DNA of 11,488 bases, taken from Treponema sp. GTDB taxonomy: Bacteria > Spirochaetota > Spirochaetia > Treponematales > Breznakiellaceae. Under the pieces are notes generated by a model. It saw only the letters and a program-made list of their open reading frames with translations, ran no database searches and was not told where the DNA came from. Location: NCBI GenBank assembly GCA_009786675.1, contig WQRP01000019.1, positions 1 through 11,488 on the forward strand, given 5' to 3'. This document shows, piece by piece, positions 6,015 to 11,488 of this stretch (positions are counted from its first letter, which is position 1; the number at the start of each line of letters is the position of its first letter). A program made the translations under genes and the position numbers.

Positions 6015-6628
6015 GGACGACAAAACGAGCGCTTGCGTGCGGCCTTTTAGCCGCGATCCTGGTGACGGCCGTTTCCTGCGACAACAACCCCGACTTTGGC
6101 GATTCGGTGTACGACTTCCAGGACTTCCTGGCGGGGCTGCCGGTCGGTTCGATTAGCGGCGCGAGATGGCCCGTGCAGAGCACGGGCAACACTCTTTCCG
6201 TCGTGGAAGAACCGGGCGGCGGGCGGGCCCTGCGCGTGTCCTTCGGCGGCGCGCATGGCGTTGACGTTCTTTTGACCGGTGACAACGGCGTTGGCGTCGG
6301 GCAAGGGTACGCCCTGGAAATTCGCGGCCGCATAGTCGTTATCGCGACCGGCGAGGCTCCCGCGACATCTTCTTTTCCGGGCATGTGGCCTTTTCAGTTG
6401 GCGGCCATCCGCTCGGCCTTCGGGGAGGATCCGTCCACCAACCTGGTGCAGGTTTCCGTTAGGCCGCCTTCGCCCGAGTTCGTAATCCGGCGCGTTATAC
6501 GATCCAGGGATCTTGCCGCCCCCGTTGGCGGGCGGGCTCCGGGGCCGACGCTTAGGCTTGTCAACGAGCCGAGCAACTTTTTGACAGCCATGTACGTCAC
6601 GGACATTTTGGTGCTCCCGCCCAGGTGA
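6011..6628 (+). CDS. Small lipoprotein with a predicted beta-sandwich domain, function unknown
   Basis: The 205-residue product starts at ATG 6011, with AAGGAG (5999-6004) six bases upstream. Residues 1-22 are a lipoprotein signal peptide (MRTTKR, then LACGLLAAILVTAVS) with the acceptor cysteine at 23. The lipobox AVSC is relaxed, as is common in spirochaetes, so the mature protein is probably anchored in a membrane facing the periplasm or outside. The rest is rich in short beta-strand patterns (LRVSFG, YALEIRGRIVVI, LVQVSV, MYVTDILVLPP). The end, FLTAMYVTDILVL, resembles the last strand of galactose-binding or carbohydrate-binding jelly-roll modules, but no binding residue can be named. I do not recognise a specific family. 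It is divergent from trpS and converges on moeA with a ten-base gap. Confidence 0.8.
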   Translation: MRTTKRALACGLLAAILVTAVSCDNNPDFGDSVYDFQDFLAGLPVGSISGARWPVQSTGNTLSVVEEPGGGRALRVSFGGAHGVDVLLTGDNGVGVGQGYALEIRGRIVVIATGEAPATSSFPGMWPFQLAAIRSAFGEDPSTNLVQVSVRPPSPEFVIRRVIRSRDLAAPVGGRAPGPTLRLVNEPSNFLTAMYVTDILVLPPR

Positions 6629-6638
6629 TTCCCCGGGG

Positions 6639-8612
6639 TTACGCCAGGGAGATCCCCAGATCGACGTACCGGGATCTCGGGCGCGGATCCCCGGCCGACT
6701 CCAGTATCTCGCCGCAGGATTCGCAGGTGTATCCCCCCAGTTCCCCCAGCCGCCGCCGGAAGGCCGCGCTCCTTAGCGTTTCGACGAAGAGCTTGAACTG
6801 CGGCAGTTCCAGGGATCTAGGGTGCAGGGCGAAGTCGTACTCCTCGGTTCCCAGGGGCACGAAGTCCAAGCCCAGCGCTACCGCCGCCGAGGCGATGCCC
6901 ATTCCCGCGTCGGCGCTTCCGCTTTCCACGGCGGCGGCCACGGCCATGTGGGTCAGGGCCTCGCGGTCGTAGCCGTTCAGGCGATCCTGGGCGACGCCCG
7001 CCTGCCTTAGCTTGAAGTCCAGGAAAAGCCTTGTCCCGGAGCCGCGCTGGCGGTTGACGTAACGGCATCCCCCAAGCTGTTCCAGCGAGCCCAACCCCAG
7101 GGGGTTCCCCTTTTTCACGATCAGGCCCTGCACCCTGCCGACCCCCTTAACCAGGCTTACGGGCGCGCCGGGAAAAAGGCGTTTCAGGTAGGGGACGTTG
7201 TAGGCCCCGGAGTCCTCGTCCAGAAGGTGGATCGGGGCGACGTGGCACTCGCCGCGTTTCAGCGCCAGAAGCCCGGCGGTGCTGCCGACGTGGGTTCCGG
7301 CCAGGAAGTAGCCCCCGGCGCTCATCATGTCGGCGATTATGTCCAGGATCAGGTCGTGGCTGCCGATGGAGACAAGGGTGCGCTCAAGCTCGTGCAGGGG
7401 GCGGGACAGCTCCACCCGAACCGTGTCCCCGGCCTCCACGCCCTCGCTGTTCTGGGGGATCACGCAGAAGCCGTCGGCGCGTACCAGGGACATCGCCGCC
7501 CCAGCCCCCCGGGCAAGCGGGGAGGCGACCAGCCTTCCGTCCACGCTGCCCAGCTTGACCCGCACGTATTCCCGGTGCTTAAGCGAGGACACCAGCCGTT
7601 TCGCCGCGACGGCGGTGACCGTGGGCGTCTGCGTCCCGTGGCTTCGCCTTCCGGATAGCGCCGCCAGGACCGGGGAGGCGAAGTTGCGGAAGGCAAGGTA
7701 CGCGGACACCGGATACCCCGGGATGCCGATCACCGGCTTTCCCCCCGCCACCGCCAGGATCACCGGCTTGCCGGGCTTCATCGCGACGCCGTGGACGACC
7801 ACCCGGCCAAGCTTTTCCAGTACCCCGGCCGTGTGGTCCTCGGTTCCGGCGCTGGATCCGGCGTTTACCAGCACCATGTCGTGACGCTCAAGCGCGGCCT
7901 TGACGGCGTCCTCCAAAAGCCCGGGGTCGTCGGGGACGGCCGCGAAGCGCGTGGCCTCGCCGCCGGCCTCCCGGACAAGGGCCTCGAACATCCGGGAGTT
8001 GGACTCGATGATCTCCCCCTCCCCGGGGATCTGCCCCGGCTCGACAATCTCGTTCCCGGTGGGGAAGATCGCGACCCTTGGCCTGCCCAGGACCTCCAGC
8101 TCGGGGATCCCCGCCGAAAGCAGGACGCCGATGTCGATGGGCCGTATCCTGTGGCTGCCCGGGATGATCATTTCGCCGGTGACGATGTCCTCGCCGATTG
8201 GCCGTATGTGCTGCCAGGCGACCGCCGCCTCCCTTATGACCACCGAAAGATCGCCGTTTTCCTGCAGGTCCTCCGCCATGATCACCGCGTCGTAGGGCGG
8301 GTGGACCGGATCCCCGGTGTTCGCCGGCTTGAAGTCCCTGCCCGGAACCAGCCGGACGGGCTTTGTCTCGGACGCGCCGGCGGTGGCCGCGGCGACGACG
8401 GCAATTCCGTCCATGGCCGCCGCGTTGAACAGGGGGGAACAGCAGCGGGCGTAAACCGCGCCCGCGGTCACGCGATCCAGGGCCTCGATCGACGGGATCT
8501 TCTCGCGGCGGTGCTCGTGGCCGTCCCCGGCGTCGCCCCAAAGGGCGTCCTTGAACCGCGATAGCGCCTCCTCGACGGGAACGTTGCTTAGGTACAGGGT
8601 TCGCCTTGCCAA
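6639..8612 (-). CDS. moeA: MoeA molybdopterin molybdotransferase fused to a molybdate-binding-protein-like domain
   Basis: MoeA inserts molybdenum into adenylylated molybdopterin, the last general step of Moco synthesis. Residues 1-405 are MoeA, with landmarks AAMDGIAV (65-72), RPIGEDIVTG (137-146), FPTGNEIVEPGQ (183-194), NAGSSAGTEDHT (250-261), MKPGKP (279-284) and GIPGYPVSAYL (296-306). Residues about 415-625 are the COG1910-type periplasmic-binding-protein-like domain (THVGSTAGLLALKRGECHVA, HLLDEDSGAYNVPYL, NRQRGSGTRLFLDF, ADAGMGIASAAVALGLDFVPL). It lacks a signal peptide, so it is a cytoplasmic sensor or donor domain. Such fusions are known in anaerobes and archaea. The last 30 residues add a CxxC (TCESCGE). 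The start is TTG 8612, six bases after the upstream stop, with no clear Shine-Dalgarno; the family N-terminus (LYLSNVPVEEAL) supports it. No other Moco or molybdoenzyme gene is nearby. Confidence 0.92.
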   Translation of the reverse strand: MARRTLYLSNVPVEEALSRFKDALWGDAGDGHEHRREKIPSIEALDRVTAGAVYARCCSPLFNAAAMDGIAVVAAATAGASETKPVRLVPGRDFKPANTGDPVHPPYDAVIMAEDLQENGDLSVVIREAAVAWQHIRPIGEDIVTGEMIIPGSHRIRPIDIGVLLSAGIPELEVLGRPRVAIFPTGNEIVEPGQIPGEGEIIESNSRMFEALVREAGGEATRFAAVPDDPGLLEDAVKAALERHDMVLVNAGSSAGTEDHTAGVLEKLGRVVVHGVAMKPGKPVILAVAGGKPVIGIPGYPVSAYLAFRNFASPVLAALSGRRSHGTQTPTVTAVAAKRLVSSLKHREYVRVKLGSVDGRLVASPLARGAGAAMSLVRADGFCVIPQNSEGVEAGDTVRVELSRPLHELERTLVSIGSHDLILDIIADMMSAGGYFLAGTHVGSTAGLLALKRGECHVAPIHLLDEDSGAYNVPYLKRLFPGAPVSLVKGVGRVQGLIVKKGNPLGLGSLEQLGGCRYVNRQRGSGTRLFLDFKLRQAGVAQDRLNGYDREALTHMAVAAAVESGSADAGMGIASAAVALGLDFVPLGTEEYDFALHPRSLELPQFKLFVETLRSAAFRRRLGELGGYTCESCGEILESAGDPRPRSRYVDLGISLA

Positions 8613-8618
8613 TGTTTT

Positions 8619-9320
8619 CTAGAACAGTCTGTGGTAAACGGAAAAACCGAAACGCTGGCGGCTTTCCTGGTTTTCCTCCTCGCGGCTGCGGGGGGATTCC
8701 AGGACCAGGTCCTCGAAGACCCAGACAAGCTCGACGGGAACGTGCACGGGCGGGGCGGGCTCTTCCTCCGGTTCCTCCGCCAGGACGTAGGCTTCCGCGT
8801 GGGCTTCCCCTTCCTCCGTGTCGTCATCTGGGGCGTAGGCGGCCTCGATCTCCGGGGGCGGCGGCGGGGGAGGGCGGCGTTCCTCGTGCCTGACGAAAAG
8901 CTCGCCGGTTATACCCTGGTCCCTGCCGATGAACCTTATCAGGAACGAGACGGAGCCGTCCGGGTTTTCCTGGCCGCTGCCGATGCGGAAGGACCTGGGG
9001 TTCACGATGTCCAGGGCGGCCATGTAGTCGTCCAGGAACAGCCGCTCCATCGCGGAGAGCGCGGGGGCGTTGGCGTTGCCCGCCAGCAGCGCGTCGGCCA
9101 CGCTTCTTGCGAACGTGTAGGCCTCCACCGAGGCTCTGCCCCGACCCAGGGCCCCTATCACTATGTCCACGGGGTAGCGGGGGGCTTCCTGCCGTCGCGG
9201 GCGCAAAAGTTCCTCCGGAATTATCCCGTGGTGGGTCGCGCCGTTCGATTCCGTCTGGGCGAAAAGGACGCCCGTCGCGGCCAGCAACAGTATCGTTGCC
9301 CCGATTTTCCACTTTCGCAT
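8619..9320 (-). CDS. Exported proline/acid-rich protein of unknown function
   Basis: The 233-residue product starts at ATG 9320, preceded by GGAAG; the frame extends seven codons further to ATG 9341, but the signal peptide fits the inner start. Residues 1-21 are a signal peptide (MRKWK, then IGATILLLAATGVLF, cleavage after FA before QTES). The mature part has a folded-looking segment (about 50-145: YPVDIVIGALGRGRASVEAY, then LFLDDYMAALDIVNPRSFRI and GSVSFLIRFIGRDQGITGELFV). Seven consecutive prolines follow at about 8855-8875, then a strongly acidic, low-complexity linker (PDDDTEEGEAHAEA, then EEPEEEPAPP), and a C-terminal strand-like region ending FGFSVYHRLF. The final F after aromatic alternation is reminiscent of outer-membrane-targeted strands, but this is weak. 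I do not recognise the family. It ends six bases before moeA, so the two are probably co-transcribed. Confidence 0.78.
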   Translation of the reverse strand: MRKWKIGATILLLAATGVLFAQTESNGATHHGIIPEELLRPRRQEAPRYPVDIVIGALGRGRASVEAYTFARSVADALLAGNANAPALSAMERLFLDDYMAALDIVNPRSFRIGSGQENPDGSVSFLIRFIGRDQGITGELFVRHEERRPPPPPPPEIEAAYAPDDDTEEGEAHAEAYVLAEEPEEEPAPPVHVPVELVWVFEDLVLESPRSREEENQESRQRFGFSVYHRLF

Positions 9321-9352
9321 CTTGCTTCCAGTATAGAACATCCCGCCCCTTT

Positions 9353-9362
9353 ATTCTATAAT
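9353..9362. promoter_or_regulatory. Overlapping divergent -10 boxes between the exported protein and HD genes
   Basis: On the plus strand TATAAT (9357-9362) is a perfect -10, but the -35 position (TAGAAC, 9334-9339) matches only three of six. The same bases read on the minus strand give TAGAAT (9358-9353), a five-of-six -10 for the gene at 8619-9320, again with no good -35. A second minus-strand candidate is TATACT (9335-9330). The plus-strand box sits ten bases before ATG 9373, so that message would be nearly leaderless. Confidence 0.45.
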
Positions 9363-9372
9363 CCCGTTGAGT

Positions 9373-10632
9373 ATGGGCGTCTCGATTCAATCCGTTCTGG
9401 CCGAAGGCTTTACCTGTCCCGTCAGGGACGTCATGTGGGGGCACGTGTATTTTACCCCCGGGCTGGCCGCGCTGGCCGATTCTGCCCCTTTCATGCGCCT
9501 GCACCGGATCCTGCAGCTTGGCCCGGTCTACAGGGTTTTCCCGGGCGCGACCCACACCCGTGCTAGCCATTCGATAGGCGTGTACCACCTGGGCCGGCGG
9601 CTCCTGCAGAACCTGGCGGAGCGCGGCGCGGACTGGATCGGCAGGGAGGGGGCGATGTCGTTTCTGTGCGCCTGCCTGCTACACGATCTTGGCCATTTCC
9701 CCTACACCCATTCCCTAAAGGAGCTGCCCCTGCGCTCGCACGAATCGCTGACCGGGCGGATAATCCTGGCCGATCCGGTAAGGTCCCTGGTCGCCGGCTG
9801 CGGCGCGGATCCGGAGCTTGCCGCCGCGATTGTGGACGACCGCCGCCCGGCCGGCGGCTCCGCCGAGCTGCTCTTTTACCGCAAGCTGCTTTCCGGATGC
9901 CTGGATCCCGACAAGCTCGACTACCTTAACCGCGACGCCAGGTACTGCGGGGTTCCCTACGGAATCCAGGACGTGGACTTCGTCCTTTCGCGGCTTGTCC
10001 CCCATCCCGAAAGGGGCGTGGACATAGACTCCAGGCTGATCCCCAACGTCGAGGCGATCCTGTTCGCCAAATACCTGATGTACAGGACCGTCTACTGGCA
10101 CCGCCAGGTAAGGGCCTGCACGGCGATGATAAAAAAAGCCCTGCTCCAGGCCCTGGAGTCGGGGAGCGTGGCCGGCGAGGAGCTGTACGGCCTGGACGAC
10201 CAAAGCCTGTTCGCCCTTCTTGGGGAGAAAACCGGCAGTTCCCTGGCGGAGGCGGTATGGAAGGGCAGGCCGTTTTCCGTCGCCGCGGAAATCCCATACG
10301 ACGAGGCCGACCACGCCTGCCTTAAGGACATCGGCAGGCGTTCCCTTTACGAAGAACGGCTCGCCCGGGAGTTACGGGCCGGGGGCGTGGATCTTGGGCC
10401 GGGGGATCTGATCATAGATCTGCCGGAACCGGTTTCCTTCGAGACGGGGCTTTTCGTGCTGGACGAGGGTCTCGACTTTGCCGACAGCACCAGCGCCTTT
10501 AAGGCCGAGCCCTTCGCCAAGACGCTGTACACCGTCAGGATATTCGTGGAACCAGATTTTTGCAAAAAGGTAGAGACTTTGCCGCGATTATGTGATATAC
10601 TATATACAGAGAAATGCTGGCTTCGAGCCTAA
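9373..10632 (+). CDS. HD-domain phosphohydrolase (SAMHD1/dGTPase-like)
   Basis: HD-domain enzymes of this group hydrolyse nucleotides, often dNTPs, using metal held by H...HD...D. In the 419-residue product these are His66 (THTRASHSIGVYHLG), His104-Asp105 (LLHDLGHFPYTHS) and Asp180 (LDPDKLDYLNRDA). The opening CPVRDVMWGHVYF block and the MRLHRILQLG block also fit the family. The C-terminal 200 residues are helical with no further domain I can name. The substrate is unknown; the same fold also cleaves other nucleotides. ATG 9373 is chosen; TTG 9367 in frame is possible. Neither has a Shine-Dalgarno, and a perfect TATAAT lies ten bases upstream, suggesting a leaderless or near-leaderless mRNA. 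The gene is divergent from the exported protein at 8619-9320 and lies 13 bases ahead of the ComFB-like gene. Confidence 0.88.
   Translation: MGVSIQSVLAEGFTCPVRDVMWGHVYFTPGLAALADSAPFMRLHRILQLGPVYRVFPGATHTRASHSIGVYHLGRRLLQNLAERGADWIGREGAMSFLCACLLHDLGHFPYTHSLKELPLRSHESLTGRIILADPVRSLVAGCGADPELAAAIVDDRRPAGGSAELLFYRKLLSGCLDPDKLDYLNRDARYCGVPYGIQDVDFVLSRLVPHPERGVDIDSRLIPNVEAILFAKYLMYRTVYWHRQVRACTAMIKKALLQALESGSVAGEELYGLDDQSLFALLGEKTGSSLAEAVWKGRPFSVAAEIPYDEADHACLKDIGRRSLYEERLARELRAGGVDLGPGDLIIDLPEPVSFETGLFVLDEGLDFADSTSAFKAEPFAKTLYTVRIFVEPDFCKKVETLPRLCDILYTEKCWLRA
10573..10601 (+). promoter_or_regulatory. Extended -10 promoter inside the 3' end of the HD gene
   Basis: TGATATACT (10593-10601) is an extended -10: TG, one base, then TATACT with five of six matches. 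A weak GAGACT (10573-10578) lies 17 bases upstream. The local sequence is distinctly AT-richer than the surrounding coding DNA. Transcription would start near 10608, about 38 bases before the ComFB-like ATG, so that gene can be expressed independently of the HD gene. Confidence 0.5.
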
Positions 10633-10645
10633 CAGGGGGATGGAC

Positions 10646-11359
10646 ATGGAACTGCACAACGTTTCCGAAGACATCGTTTTTGGGATGGTAAAAAAAATTT
10701 TCGATTTAATCGCGAAGGAAGGCAACCCTGAGGATCTGTGCCTTTGCGATCAGTGCAGGATGGATACCATCTGTTACACCCTTAACCGCATAGAGCCGCG
10801 GTACATTGTCTCCAACAGGGGTATCGGCTATATCGAGCAGGACTGGGCCTGGAAGCAGCAGATGGAGGCCGACGTTTCCACGCTTGCGTACAAGGGGCTT
10901 CGCATCGTGAACCATAAGCAGCGCCCCACCTCCGCCCACAAGGGCGCCATGTCGGAAAAAAAGATACCCATGGGGCCGATTTTTGACCTTCCCACAATCA
11001 TCGGAAGGCTTTTGGACGGGACGACTTTCGCCCCCCTTTCAGACGTCAAGCTGGAGCTTTGGAGCGACGGGGAGCTGGTTACCATGCGAAACCCGAACTG
11101 GCAGAACCCCTTTACCCTGGTTTCGAAGACCCCGGGCACCTATACCTTTTGGCCGGCCCCCGTTTCCGCCAGCGTCGTGGACGTGAACCGCCTTTTCGAC
11201 TGCTCCCTAAAGGTGGAGGATCCCAGGTACGAGACTATGGTCCATTATTTCAAGGTTCCGGCGGTCAGCGAGCATCCGTCCGCGCATTCCCAGAGCAAGA
11301 CCTTTAAGATGCCGGATCTCTACCTTTTTCCGCCCGGGGAGGCGGAGATAAACGGTTAA
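10646..11359 (+). CDS. ComFB-family protein with C-terminal beta-rich domain
   Basis: The N-terminal half (about residues 1-95) matches the late competence protein ComFB family: LHNVSEDIVFGMVKKIFDLI, then the cysteine cluster C32-x-C34-x2-C37-x5-C43 (LCLCDQCRMDTICYTLNR), then EPRYIVSNRGIGY. ComFB-family proteins have been reported as c-di-GMP receptors in other bacteria; in B. subtilis ComFB itself has no settled role. The cysteines suggest metal binding. Residues about 110-237 form a second, beta-rich part (GRLLDGTTFAPLSDVKLELW, then TLVSKTPGTYTFWPAP) resembling carboxypeptidase-regulatory or Ig-like repeats. ATG 10646 is chosen because AGGGGG (10634-10639) lies six bases upstream; ATG 10640 overlaps that Shine-Dalgarno, and the frame's GTG at 10592 lies inside the HD gene. 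There is no signal peptide, so it is cytoplasmic. It stops 11 bases from the convergent tRNA gene. Confidence 0.85.
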   Translation: MELHNVSEDIVFGMVKKIFDLIAKEGNPEDLCLCDQCRMDTICYTLNRIEPRYIVSNRGIGYIEQDWAWKQQMEADVSTLAYKGLRIVNHKQRPTSAHKGAMSEKKIPMGPIFDLPTIIGRLLDGTTFAPLSDVKLELWSDGELVTMRNPNWQNPFTLVSKTPGTYTFWPAPVSASVVDVNRLFDCSLKVEDPRYETMVHYFKVPAVSEHPSAHSQSKTFKMPDLYLFPPGEAEING

Positions 11360-11370
11360 ATCGGTGCTAT

Positions 11371-11443
11371 TCGGAGGGGGGGGATTCGAACCCCCGACAG
11401 CCAGTTCCCAAAACTGGCGGCTTAACCCCTGGCCTACCCTCCG
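11371..11443 (-). tRNA. tRNA-Pro (anticodon TGG)
   Basis: The cloverleaf folds without mismatch in the main stems. Acceptor CGGAGGG pairs with CCCTCCG, and the D-stem is GGC/GCC. The anticodon stem CCAGT/ACTGG holds the loop TTTGGGA, giving anticodon TGG, which reads CCA and other proline codons. The T-stem GGGGG/CCCCC holds TTCGAAT. The C1-G72 pair and discriminator A73 are the identity features of bacterial tRNA-Pro. The 3' CCA is not encoded (the next bases are ATA), so it must be added by the CCA enzyme. Confidence 0.97.
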
Positions 11444-11452
11444 TCAGCCCCT

Positions 11453-11482
11453 ATTATAGCGGTTTATCCCGCTTCTGCTCAA
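11453..11482 (-). promoter_or_regulatory. Promoter of tRNA-Pro with an inverted repeat in the spacer
   Basis: On the minus strand TTGAGC (11482-11477, four of six matches), an 18-base spacer and a perfect TATAAT (11458-11453) precede the tRNA 5' end by nine bases. The spacer contains the inverted repeat AGCGG/CCGCT (11458-11473, six-base loop), which could be an operator or chance. GC content between the -10 and the tRNA is moderate, with no strong stringent discriminator. Confidence 0.7.
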
Positions 11483-11488
11483 GTGGTG

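Noticed and set aside
6631..6638. CCCCGGGG palindrome as a bidirectional terminator between the lipoprotein gene and moeA
   Set aside because: An uninterrupted eight-base palindrome cannot form a loop, and there is no T-run on either side.
8631..9566. A 311-codon plus-strand open frame across the exported-protein gene
   Set aside because: It is antisense to a gene with signal peptide and Shine-Dalgarno, and runs into the HD gene in another frame.
1..11488. CRISPR array, insertion sequence or prophage
   Set aside because: No regularly spaced repeats, transposase, integrase or phage structural gene is visible on either strand.

Overview
The window looks like a piece of a GC-rich bacterial chromosome, most likely a spirochaete of the Treponema group. 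That is inference from gene content (ClpP-like protein, LolA-like carrier, RodZ-like protein and RimO in a row; a relaxed lipobox; a ComFB-family protein; many TTG/GTG starts) and not from any marker gene. From about position 750 onward the DNA is visibly GC-rich and densely coded. The first ~750 bases are AT-rich and look like an accessory or transferred segment.

Layout. (1) 1-728, minus strand: a near-consensus sigma-70 promoter (700-728), a 53-codon ORF of unknown function (475-636), and the first 158 codons of an exported leucine-rich-repeat protein (1-474) that runs off the left edge. (2) 729-941: no gene I can support, then a good promoter for the next cluster. (3) 942-4892, plus strand: a ClpP-type serine peptidase with an acidic N-terminal stretch, a LolA-like periplasmic carrier, a RodZ-like membrane protein, and RimO, whose TTG start overlaps the rodZ stop. 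(4) trpS (4867-5862, minus) converges on rimO with a 26-bp overlap. It diverges from a small lipoprotein gene (6011-6628, plus). Their predicted promoters appear to share one self-complementary -35 hexamer, TTGCAA, and the lipoprotein leader holds a 20-codon ORF ending in an ATGA overlap. (5) 6639-9320, minus: an exported proline/acid-rich protein of unknown function, then a MoeA protein fused to a molybdate-binding-protein-like domain. (6) 9373-11359, plus: an HD-domain phosphohydrolase with a consensus -10 box almost touching its start codon, then a ComFB-family protein fused to a C-terminal beta-rich domain, with its own extended -10 promoter. (7) 11371-11443, minus: tRNA-Pro(TGG) with its own promoter at the right edge.

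How it fits together: the 942-4892 cluster is envelope and translation housekeeping (protein quality control, lipoprotein carriage, cell shape, ribosomal protein S12 modification). trpS and tRNA-Pro are also translation genes. The less ordinary content is the AT-rich LRR segment, the isolated MoeA-sensor fusion with its unknown exported partner, and the HD/ComFB pair. ComFB-family proteins have been linked to c-di-GMP binding, so the HD/ComFB pair is the best candidate here for a nucleotide-signalling unit, but that role is inference. No CRISPR array, transposase, phage gene or rRNA is visible.
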